The position numbers were made by a program, and so were the translations under genes. The notes under the pieces are model-generated. The model searched no databases. It was not told the DNA's origin and saw only the letters and a program-made list of their open reading frames with translations. Positions 8,115 through 15,124 of a stretch of 64,000 bases of DNA are shown in pieces (the stretch's first letter is position 1; the number at the start of each line of letters is the position of its first letter). Origin of the DNA: DASUNP01 sp035249305 (GTDB lineage Bacteria > Acidobacteriota > Blastocatellia > UBA7656); contig DATFGQ010000076.1 in NCBI GenBank assembly GCA_035249305.1, positions 1 through 64,000 on the forward strand, in the 5' to 3' direction.

Positions 8115-9161
8115 TTACCTCTCTGACCCCAGCCGCGGGTTAAAGTTGCTCGACTGAGCAAGCTCTTTGAAAAGCTCCTTCTCTTTGTCCGTCGGGTGCG
8201 TGGGCACCACTATCTTCAGCTTGACGTAGAGGTCGCCGCGCCCGCCTCCGCGTTTGCTCATCCCCTGCCCGCGCAAACGCATGCGCTGGCCGCCTTGCGC
8301 GCCCGCCGGCACGGTCATCTCGGCCTTCCCTTCGATGGTCGGCACCTCTATCTTCGAGCCCAGCACTGCCTCCCATGGCGAGATGGCGACCTCGGCCGTC
8401 AGGTCGTCGCCCGAGATCGAAAAGACTGGGTGCTGCTTGATCCCAAGCTTGACGTAGAGGTCGCCGGCCTCCCCGCCGCGCGGACCGGGCTGGCCCTGAC
8501 GCGCAAGCTTTATTACGGAGCCTTCGCGCGCGCCGGGCGGAATGTTTACGTCTATAGTCTTGGGGCTGAGCACCTGGCCCTGGCCTCTGCATGTCGAGCA
8601 GACGGTCCCGTTAAACTCCCCCGCGCCGTTGCAGGCGGGGCAGGCCCGCACGGCCTGGATAGTGATTCTGTGAAGACCGCCGCGGTGCGCGTCTTCAAGC
8701 GAGATGGCCATCTCGGCTTCCGTGTCCTGACCCTTTGACGCGCGCGAGCGAGCGCCGCTTCTGCGACGCTGAGCGTCGCGGTCACTGGCGCGGCCGCCGC
8801 CGAAGAGTGCTTCAAAAAAATCGCTGAACCCGCCGCCTCCGCCTGAGCCCGCGCCGCCGAAAATATCGCTGAAGTCGCTGTACTCGACGTTGACGTTGCC
8901 CCAGCCCGGAGGCGGCGTGAACTCCGCGCCGTTTTTCCAGTTGGCCCCGAGCCTGTCATAACGCTTCCGCTTCTCCGGATCGGACAATACCTCGTAAGCT
9001 TCGTTGATCTCTTTAAACTTGTCTTCGGCGCTCTTGTCGCCGGGATTGACGTCCGGGTGATGCTTGCGCGCGAGCTTACGGTAAGACTGCCGTATCTGGT
9101 CTTCCGTGGCGTCGCGCTTGACGCCTAAAAGCTCGTAATAATCCTTAAACTTGACAGCCAT
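8115..9161 (-). CDS. dnaJ: DnaJ-family co-chaperone with a half-size zinc domain
   Basis: This 348-residue Hsp40 stimulates DnaK ATPase and delivers substrates. The J domain is at 1-70 with the essential HPD (KHHPDVNPG). A Gly/Phe-rich linker runs from about 95 to 130, then a basic stretch. The zinc domain holds only two CxxCxGxG units (CPACNGAG and CSTCRGQG) where classical DnaJ has four. Two beta-sandwich substrate-binding domains follow. It is therefore intermediate between DnaJ and CbpA types; the symbol is provisional. It heads the dnaJ-clpB operon and has a near-consensus promoter 85 bp upstream. Confidence 0.9.
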   Translation of the reverse strand: MAVKFKDYYELLGVKRDATEDQIRQSYRKLARKHHPDVNPGDKSAEDKFKEINEAYEVLSDPEKRKRYDRLGANWKNGAEFTPPPGWGNVNVEYSDFSDIFGGAGSGGGGGFSDFFEALFGGGRASDRDAQRRRSGARSRASKGQDTEAEMAISLEDAHRGGLHRITIQAVRACPACNGAGEFNGTVCSTCRGQGQVLSPKTIDVNIPPGAREGSVIKLARQGQPGPRGGEAGDLYVKLGIKQHPVFSISGDDLTAEVAISPWEAVLGSKIEVPTIEGKAEMTVPAGAQGGQRMRLRGQGMSKRGGGRGDLYVKLKIVVPTHPTDKEKELFKELAQSSNFNPRLGSER

Positions 9162-9245
9162 TTAGAGTGCCTCGCCTCGCCGATCCCGCCCGGTTGAAAC
9201 GTCAACTTCATTTACCAATTACTCGTCGAAATTTACTGCTTCACC

Positions 9246-9274
9246 ATAATAAAATATGAGTCTGAGTTTGTCAA
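9246..9274 (-). promoter_or_regulatory. Sigma-70-type promoter of dnaJ-clpB
   Basis: On the minus strand TTGACA (9274-9269), a 17-bp spacer and TATTAT (9251-9246) make a near-perfect housekeeping promoter. The start would lie about 80 bases before the dnaJ ATG at 9161. No CIRCE inverted repeat was found here. Confidence 0.75.
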
Positions 9275-9302
9275 CTTTATCGAGAGAAAATTGGGGGGTG
9301 GG

Positions 9303-9319
9303 GGCTAAAAGTTTTAGCC
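9303..9319. promoter_or_regulatory. Perfect palindrome between dnaJ and infA, candidate operator
   Basis: GGCTAAAA-G-TTTTAGCC has two perfect 8-bp arms around one base. It lies in the 265-bp divergent spacer, about 30 bp upstream of the dnaJ -35 box and just before the putative infA promoter. The symmetry fits a dimeric regulator, but no known operator was matched. Confidence 0.4.
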
Positions 9320-9337
9320 AATTATTTTGCGTAACCG

Positions 9338-9346
9338 TGATAGACT
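9338..9346 (+). promoter_or_regulatory. Possible extended -10 promoter of infA
   Basis: TGA-TAGACT is an extended -10 element about 80 bases before the infA start. There is no recognisable -35 box, which extended -10 promoters tolerate. Assignment is tentative. Confidence 0.35.
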
Positions 9347-9426
9347 GTAGCGCACCGGTTGCGGTATTCTTCCGCGGGTGAGAGTGCGGTCCACTCTAAG
9401 AGCTTGAGTCTCAGGGAGGTGTCCTT

Positions 9427-9648
9427 ATTCCGAAAGACGACATGATCCCGGTCGAGGGGACGGTTACTGAATCTTTGCCTAACGCCACGTTCAAGGTGCA
9501 GATAGGCGAGGGGCACGAGATACTCGCGCATCTGTCGGGCAAAATGCGCAAGAACTTTATAAAAGTCCTGCCGGGCGACAAGGTGACTGTCGAGCTATCG
9601 CCTTACGACCTGTCGAAGGGCCGCATAACATACCGGCATCGCAGCTAA
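9427..9648 (+). CDS. infA: Translation initiation factor IF-1, apparent AUU start
   Basis: IF-1 is a small OB-fold protein that binds the ribosomal A site during initiation. The core reads VEGTVTESLPNATFKVQIGEG, LAHLSGKMRKNFIKVLPGDKV and ELSPYDLSKGRITYR, all diagnostic. The first ATG (9442) would drop the conserved N-terminal K-D-D strand and has no ribosome site. The in-frame ATT at 9427 gives (M)PKDDMIPVEGTV, which aligns exactly with the family N-terminus and yields 73 residues. It has GGAGGT six bases upstream. No ATG, GTG or TTG occurs in frame between the upstream stop at 9397 and 9442. AUU is used by infC in many bacteria for autoregulation; use in infA is inferred here. Monocistronic. 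Confidence 0.9.
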   Translation: MPKDDMIPVEGTVTESLPNATFKVQIGEGHEILAHLSGKMRKNFIKVLPGDKVTVELSPYDLSKGRITYRHRS

Positions 9649-9656
9649 CCCTCCTT

Positions 9657-9690
9657 ATAATTCTCAACTCAAAATAATTCTCAACTCAAA
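9657..9690. repeat. 17-bp direct tandem repeat
   Basis: ATAATTCTCAACTCAAA occurs twice back to back (9657-9673, 9674-9690) just after infA. No function is evident; it may be a replication-slippage product. Confidence 0.6.
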
Positions 9691-9724
9691 AATAAAGAGG
9701 GCCGGACGCATATGGCCCGGCCCT
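9691..9724 (-). terminator. Intrinsic terminator of the NHL/IPT gene
   Basis: AGGGCCGG (9698-9705) pairs with CCGGCCCT (9717-9724). On the minus strand the stem is followed by CTTTATTTTT, so it terminates the gene ending at 9751. It could also slow infA transcription from the other side, but without a T run. Confidence 0.7.
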
Positions 9725-9750
9725 AAACTGAAAGAAAATTCGACCAGAAC

Positions 9751-12012
9751 TCAGGGCAGTGTGATCGCCCGCACGCGCTGGTTTTCGGTGTCCGCGACGT
9801 AGAGCACGCGGCGCTGGCGGTCTATGGCTATGCCCCGCGGCAGGTTGAAAGTCGCCGTGATGCCGGGGCCGTCGCGGAACTTGGTCTTGTTGTCCCCCGC
9901 CACCGTGCTGACATTGCCCTGAGCGTCTACGCGGCGTATGCGGTTGCCGGCAAAGTCGCTGACGTAGAGCGTGCCGTCTGAATCCATGGCCAGTCCTATG
10001 GGCTGCGAGAAGGTCGCTTCGCCCGGAGGGCCGTCATCGTTGCCGAGGATGCCGCTCCCGGCGTAGGTGTCGACGCGGCGCGTCTGTAGGTCTACGCGAC
10101 GTATGCGGGCGTTGTTCAAATCGGCCACGAACAAGAACCGCTCGTCGAGCGAGAGCGCAAGGCCGGTCGGCGTGCGGAAACGCGCTTTGTCGCCGTCGCC
10201 GTCGGCAAACCCCGGCACGCCGTTGCCCGCCACGGTTTCGACCATCACCGTCCCGCCGCTCCGCGTGATCTTGCGGATCGCGTGGTTCAAAGGGTCGGCC
10301 AGGTAGATGGCGCCGTCCGAGGTCATCACTATATCGTCGGGCGAGCGGAAGGCGGCATTATCGGCCCTGCCGTCGCGGAAGCCTTCCAGGCCCAGCAGCG
10401 TGCTGTTAAGCCGGTTCTGACGGTCTGTCTCCTCTATGGTGTCGGCCGAGCCGGCGAGCGTGTCTACGGTGATTGCGCCGCCCGCGCCCCTGATTATTCT
10501 GCGCACGACGTTATTGCCGTTCTCCGTGACGAAGATCGCGCCCGTAGCATCGAGCACGACCCCGTTGGGGAACGAGAAGGTTGGCGGGAAGTCGCGGTCG
10601 TTGACCGTGTCGTTGTAGCCCGATTTGCCCGTCCCGGCTATCGTGCAGACTTCGCCCGAGCTCGGGTTGACAGTCCGTATGGCGTGGTTCTGCTGGTCCG
10701 TGACGTAGACCAGCCCGTCCGGGCCGATGGCGAGACGGCGGGGCCTGCGGAACCTGGCTTCCGTACCGCTCACGCACCCTTCGTTGAACCCTTCGCGATC
10801 GCCCCCGGCCAGCGTGCTCACGGTCGCGTCGGGTATCACGCTGAACGACCCTATGTTTGAAAGCGCGCCGTCTTCGTCCCTGATCTGTATGGTGTGCGTG
10901 CCGACGCTCGAAAGCAGCTCTTCCCTGAGGGTCACGGTGAGCCTGGTCGCGGTCGAATTCCTGACGCTCGCCTCCTGGCCGTCGAGAAGTATGGTGACTT
11001 TCTTGCCGAGGTTAGCGCCGATGATGTCTACGGTTTCTTTGCTCTCGCCCTGCCGTATCCGATTCGGCGCTATGGTGAAGATGAAAGGATCGTCGGCGGG
11101 GGCGACGGCGATGACTTCGTCGGAAGACTGTATGCCGTCCTGCTCGACGCGCACGATCAACTGGCCCGGCTCGCTCCTGAACGACGCGGGGACTGTCGCC
11201 TCCAGCCGCCCTTCCCTCTTGACGGTCGCTTCCAGGACCGTGATGGGGCCGTTGCGCTTGCTGATCAATATCTTTGCGTTGTCGTTGAAAGTGTCGCCGA
11301 ATACCTTTATCTCGAAATCTTCGTTACCGACTTCGACCGTGTCGGGCTCGACCCTGTCAAGGTCGGCCGGGCGCGGCACTATGAAGAAAATATCTGCGTT
11401 CGAGAAGCGGTCGTTAGTGCGGATCAATATGGGGATGCGGGCCGCGTCGCGGGTGAACTTCTCGGGGACGACTATCCTGAGCCTCTCCGAATTGATGAAG
11501 AGCGTCTGGACGCTCATCCCCCAGACGACGCCCTTCGAGTTTTCGTTGAAGCCTTCGCCCCGCACGTCGACCCCGAACGCGAAGTTCAGGTCTTCCTGGG
11601 CCGCGTTGCCTTCGAGCTGAAACCGCTGGCGGGCGTCGGCCGCGACGACGCTCAAGGTCTGGGGCGCGCTCGTCGTGCCGTCAGGGTTCCTGGCCTGCAC
11701 TGTATGATCGCCGGGGTTTGCCAGCACCGACGCGTCAACTTCGGCAAACAGCAGCTTCCCTTTTTGAGAGATCCTCGACGAGGCGAGCGGCACGCCATCA
11801 AGCAACACCCTGGCGCCGGCCGCGAACCCCTTTCCTTCGAGCCTCAGCGTGAATGTAGGACTGCCCGTCGAGATAGTCCTGGGACGAATTCGTTTCAACG
11901 TCGGAGGCGCGCTCGCTTGCGCGCTCACGGTGTTCTGCCCCGATAGGCTGGGCAACAGGCCCAGCGAAACGGCCAGAACTATTGTCAGACAGTACGCGAC
12001 CACTTTCCTCAT
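9751..12012 (-). CDS. Secreted IPT/TIG and NHL-repeat beta-propeller protein
   Basis: This 753-residue exported protein has a signal peptide (RKVVAYCLTIVLAVSLGLLPS, cleavage near SGQ/VSAQA). About four IPT/TIG-like immunoglobulin folds cover roughly 35-400, for example PTLKRIRPRTISTGSPTFTL and FTIAPNRIRQGESKETVDII. About six NHL propeller repeats follow to the C-terminus, recognised by repeated phrases such as SFPNGVVLDATGAIFVTENG and RRVDAQGNVSTVAG. No enzyme motif is visible. ATG 12012 fits AAGGAG upstream. Such proteins are common in Acidobacteriota as extracellular binding or scaffold proteins; the ligand is unknown. It is monocistronic, with its own terminator at 9691-9724. Confidence 0.85.
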   Translation of the reverse strand: MRKVVAYCLTIVLAVSLGLLPSLSGQNTVSAQASAPPTLKRIRPRTISTGSPTFTLRLEGKGFAAGARVLLDGVPLASSRISQKGKLLFAEVDASVLANPGDHTVQARNPDGTTSAPQTLSVVAADARQRFQLEGNAAQEDLNFAFGVDVRGEGFNENSKGVVWGMSVQTLFINSERLRIVVPEKFTRDAARIPILIRTNDRFSNADIFFIVPRPADLDRVEPDTVEVGNEDFEIKVFGDTFNDNAKILISKRNGPITVLEATVKREGRLEATVPASFRSEPGQLIVRVEQDGIQSSDEVIAVAPADDPFIFTIAPNRIRQGESKETVDIIGANLGKKVTILLDGQEASVRNSTATRLTVTLREELLSSVGTHTIQIRDEDGALSNIGSFSVIPDATVSTLAGGDREGFNEGCVSGTEARFRRPRRLAIGPDGLVYVTDQQNHAIRTVNPSSGEVCTIAGTGKSGYNDTVNDRDFPPTFSFPNGVVLDATGAIFVTENGNNVVRRIIRGAGGAITVDTLAGSADTIEETDRQNRLNSTLLGLEGFRDGRADNAAFRSPDDIVMTSDGAIYLADPLNHAIRKITRSGGTVMVETVAGNGVPGFADGDGDKARFRTPTGLALSLDERFLFVADLNNARIRRVDLQTRRVDTYAGSGILGNDDGPPGEATFSQPIGLAMDSDGTLYVSDFAGNRIRRVDAQGNVSTVAGDNKTKFRDGPGITATFNLPRGIAIDRQRRVLYVADTENQRVRAITLP

Positions 12013-12363
12013 TACGTCATTCTCCTTACTGCTCGAACACAGCTTACGCACCCTTCACACCGTCATCGATGCTGTTGAATCGTAAGCCGCGCGTTGATTC
12101 CCATTACCCACTTGCTCGAAAAAACCCGCCATGACAATAGAAACGTCGCGAGGCGAAACCTTGCAACTTTATATTGGCGAAGAGTGCAGGCATTATATCA
12201 GTGCGCCCCGAGAGGCAGCAGGCGACTAAAAATTATAACCAGCCCCGCTTATCTTCCACAAGCTCAATCTTAAGCAGGCATTTCGACAATCTTCTATTTT
12301 TGTTGCGGCGCTCCGGCTGCTAAAATGTCTGCCTTTCGGTAAGCCAGGCCAGGAGGGGCGGGT
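12013..12363. other. Divergent intergenic region
   Basis: These 351 bases separate the minus-strand NHL/IPT gene from the plus-strand P-loop gene. They are AT-richer than the surroundings and have no ORF with a ribosome site. TAAAAT at about 12321 could be a -10 for the P-loop gene, but no good -35 is seen. I see no repeat or RNA structure I can name. Confidence 0.5.
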
Positions 12364-12912
12364 TTGTTCAAGGTCGCGCTCGTCGGGACGCACGGCGTAA
12401 ACAAGACTACTATCGCATACGAGCTTGCGGGCGCGCTCAAGCGCCGGGGCCGCACCGTAGAGCTCATAACCGAGATAGCTCGCGACTGCCCTTTCCCGCT
12501 GAACGAGCGGGCGACCCGCGACGCCTTCCAGTGGATAATCGCCCGCCAGATCCAACTGGAGATCGAAAAGCTGCCGCGCGCCGACGTGCTGGTCTGCGAC
12601 CGGGCCGTGCTCGATAACTTCGCCTATTACGTCAGGCGGTTCGGCGATTCGGACGCCGAGGCGCGCTCGCTCGGCGCGTACTGTCTCTCCTGGATGAACA
12701 GCTACGACCTGCTCGTGCGACTGCCCATCACCTACGCGCTGGCGGCCGATGGGTTCCGGTCAACAGATGTAAACTTCCAACGCGACATAGACCGTTTATG
12801 CGACGAGATGTTCGAGGCCCGCTACAACGAACAGACGCGCCCGGCATACGTGCGAGGCCCCGTCTCCGCAACAGAGATCGCCGAGCGCATCCTGTTAAAG
12901 AGCGAACAATAG
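12364..12912 (+). CDS. P-loop ATPase/kinase of the NadR/AAA_28 type
   Basis: This 182-residue cytosolic P-loop NTPase resembles the kinase domain of NadR and AAA_28 proteins. The N-terminal strand and loop read KVALVGTHGVNKTTIAYELA; the Walker A glycine before Lys is replaced by Asn (GTHGVNKTT), which is odd. A Walker B-like DVLVCDRAVLDNFAYYV and a lid-like region with arginines follow. The start is TTG at 12364 with AGGAGG about ten bases upstream. Substrate unknown; nucleotide or nucleoside phosphorylation is a family-based guess. It stands alone. Confidence 0.7.
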   Translation: MFKVALVGTHGVNKTTIAYELAGALKRRGRTVELITEIARDCPFPLNERATRDAFQWIIARQIQLEIEKLPRADVLVCDRAVLDNFAYYVRRFGDSDAEARSLGAYCLSWMNSYDLLVRLPITYALAADGFRSTDVNFQRDIDRLCDEMFEARYNEQTRPAYVRGPVSATEIAERILLKSEQ

Positions 12913-13002
12913 CTTACGGGCTTAGTTCCCGCTTTTGCGCGATTCGCGATTTGTGATATAAGGCACGGCAAGCCTCAGACCCGTGTCAGGAGATCATCTG
13001 CC

Positions 13003-13164
13003 ATGAAGCGTAAGGGAGTGCTCTCGTCAGCTCTTATCATCATAGTTTTTTCCTTGCCGTTGAGCAGCACGGTCGAGGCCGCCGCGGGCGATCTCGACCC
13101 GACGTTCGGCGATAACGGCGTCGTAGACAGCAACACGGCCGACAACACCTGCGCCTGCAAGTGA
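13003..13164 (+). pseudogene. Truncated delta-60 repeat secreted protein, 53 codons
   Basis: A 53-codon ORF starts at ATG 13003 with CAGGAG upstream. It encodes a signal peptide (KRKGVLSSALIIIVFSLPLSS) and then AAAGDLDPTFGDNGVV, the start of a delta-60 (LDPTFG) repeat protein. It stops after an unrelated tail ending CACK. Full-length relatives have many repeats, so this looks like the 5-prime stub of a deleted gene, though a small secreted peptide cannot be excluded. The next gene on the opposite strand ends 17 bp away, consistent with a deletion junction. Confidence 0.6.
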
Positions 13165-13180
13165 GCTCGGCCATTGTCGC

Positions 13181-15124
13181 TCAAAAGAGTTTGCGTCTGA
13201 ACTCTTCGTGGCGCGCGCGCGCCCTGCCGATCAAGGTCGCGTATTCGGCCTCGCCCCGCACCGCGTTCATAAGCGGGTCGCTTTCGAAATAAGGCGAGCA
13301 GAAAAAGCCCTGCTCTATTGCGCGCCCAAGCGCGCCGAGCGCCGCGCGCTTGTCGCCAAGCGCGGCGTACCCTTGCGCGATCTTGTAAGCGATCTCGCCA
13401 TCCCCTACGCCGCCCTTTTCGATCTGCGTCTCGGCGGCGTTCAATAACCTCAAAGCTTCCGCGCTGCGGCCCGCGAGCCCGAAACTCAGCGCCTTGCCGA
13501 TCTGCGATATGACGGACTTGTCGTTAAGCTCGTAAGCGCGGTCGAACGCGGCGGCCGCCCGCTGCTTGTCGTCCAGGTAGTAATGCATCAGCCCGCGGTA
13601 GAAGATGACGTAAGCCTCCTCGCGACTCGGCAGGCTCTGGAGAAACTTCTCGTAATCGCCCGCATAAAAATAGCTGTTAAACTGGTGTGACCTCAGCCCC
13701 GGATCTAGCGAGCGCGCCCGCTCGCCTTCCGCGATCGACTCCTGGAGCATCCCCGCGTAGCGGTAGGCGTAGCTCAACTGCCAGTGCGCTTCAGCGTGGT
13801 TCGGGTTGATCTCCAACACATCGCGGATCAATCGAACCGCGTCCTCTACGCGGTTGGTCTCGGTGTAGAGGTTGGCCATGAATATTCGCGTATCAAGCTG
13901 CATCGGGTTGAGCGCCAGCCCGCGGTCGTAGGCCTCCTGCGATTTCAAGAAGTGCGCGCGCCCGCCGAAATACTGCAACGCGCTGATGCTGTAGGCCCTG
14001 CCGAGGTAGGCCCACGCCAGCGCATGGCTGGGGTCTATCTCCAGCGACCTCTCAAGCAGCGCGATCGCTTCCGAATGCTTGTTGGTAGACAACAGGAAGC
14101 GGCTGCGCAGGTAGTACTCATACGCGAGAGGGTTGTGCGGCGCGTCGGTCTTGATCTGCTCCTGCTCGGCGACGCTGAGCTTCAATTGCAGCGCGTTGAT
14201 GATCTGCTCGGCCAGTCGGTCTTGAACCGTCAGCAGGTTTTCGTACTTGAGGTCGATTGTGTCGCCCCACAGCATCTTCTCGGTCGGAATGTCTATGAGT
14301 TGCGCCGTGATCCTCAAATCGTCGCCTTCCTTCTGGTAGCTGCCCACGAGCAGAGTGTCTACGTCGAGGTCGGCGGCCACGCGCTTGAGGTCGGGCGTCT
14401 GGTCCTTGTACCTCCCGCCATAAGACGAGGGGCGCACGATGAGCGAGCTGACGTAGCCGAGCCTCGTCACAACCGCGTCGGCCAGCGAGAAGCTCAAGAA
14501 ATCCGTCTCGGGGTTTTGACTGAGGTTTCGGAAATAGAGGATCGCGATGCGGCGCGGCTCCGACGACGACGGCGCGCGTGACCGCGTCAAGATTATAAAG
14601 ACCAGCGCGACGGCAATGGCCAAAGCCGCGGCGATGACGATTGCGGCCTTCTTATTATAGCCCGCGATAAGGCCGAGATGGCTCCGGACTTCAGGTTCTG
14701 GCCTTGAGACTTCGTCCGCTTCGGCGGCCTCGGCGTCGGCCGGTTGAAAAGATGGCTCAGCCGCGGTGACGGCGGCGGTCGTGGCCCGCGCGGGCTGCAA
14801 CTGGTTCACGCGTGCTATGAAGCGGTAGCCGCGGCGCGGGACAGTCTCTATGTACTGGCCGCCGCCGGGCCGCTCGCCCAGCGCCTTCCTGATCGTAGAG
14901 ATGTTTACCGCAAGGTTCGCCTCTTCGACAACCACGCCCGGCCAGACCTTCTCCAACAGCTCTTCTTTTGCGATGACGCGCCCGCTCTTCTCGACCAGGA
15001 GTATCAGCGTGTCGAGCGTCTTCGGCGTGAGCGGCACGACCTCGCCGCCCCTGAGCAGGACGCGCCGGTCCGTGTCGAGCTGGTACGGCCCGAATTCGTA
15101 AAGTTGAGTCGCTTGCTCGCTCAT
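13181..15124 (-). CDS. CadC-like winged-helix regulator with TM segment and TPR domain (A)
   Basis: This 647-residue membrane-bound transcription regulator has an OmpR/PhoB-type winged helix at about 8-105 (LTPKTLDTLILLVEKSGRVI and NISTIRKALGERPGGGQYIETVPRRGYRFI). A single transmembrane helix lies near 160-180 (AAIVIAAALAIAVALVFIIL). A periplasmic region with the FLSFSLADAVVTRLGYVSSLIVRPSS domain comes next, then TPR repeats to the C-terminus. The layout matches CadC/ToxR-type one-component sensors common in Acidobacteriota. It has no ribosome site; its ATG follows the stop of the upstream paralogue directly (TAGATG), so it is translationally coupled to it. Signal and targets unknown. Confidence 0.88.
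   Translation of the reverse strand: MSEQATQLYEFGPYQLDTDRRVLLRGGEVVPLTPKTLDTLILLVEKSGRVIAKEELLEKVWPGVVVEEANLAVNISTIRKALGERPGGGQYIETVPRRGYRFIARVNQLQPARATTAAVTAAEPSFQPADAEAAEADEVSRPEPEVRSHLGLIAGYNKKAAIVIAAALAIAVALVFIILTRSRAPSSSEPRRIAILYFRNLSQNPETDFLSFSLADAVVTRLGYVSSLIVRPSSYGGRYKDQTPDLKRVAADLDVDTLLVGSYQKEGDDLRITAQLIDIPTEKMLWGDTIDLKYENLLTVQDRLAEQIINALQLKLSVAEQEQIKTDAPHNPLAYEYYLRSRFLLSTNKHSEAIALLERSLEIDPSHALAWAYLGRAYSISALQYFGGRAHFLKSQEAYDRGLALNPMQLDTRIFMANLYTETNRVEDAVRLIRDVLEINPNHAEAHWQLSYAYRYAGMLQESIAEGERARSLDPGLRSHQFNSYFYAGDYEKFLQSLPSREEAYVIFYRGLMHYYLDDKQRAAAAFDRAYELNDKSVISQIGKALSFGLAGRSAEALRLLNAAETQIEKGGVGDGEIAYKIAQGYAALGDKRAALGALGRAIEQGFFCSPYFESDPLMNAVRGEAEYATLIGRARARHEEFRRKLF

Noticed and set aside
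9162..9426. CIRCE or HspR-type heat-shock operator upstream of dnaJ
   Set aside because: Neither TTAGCACTC-N9-GAGTGCTAA nor the HAIR consensus is present; only an unrelated palindrome was found.
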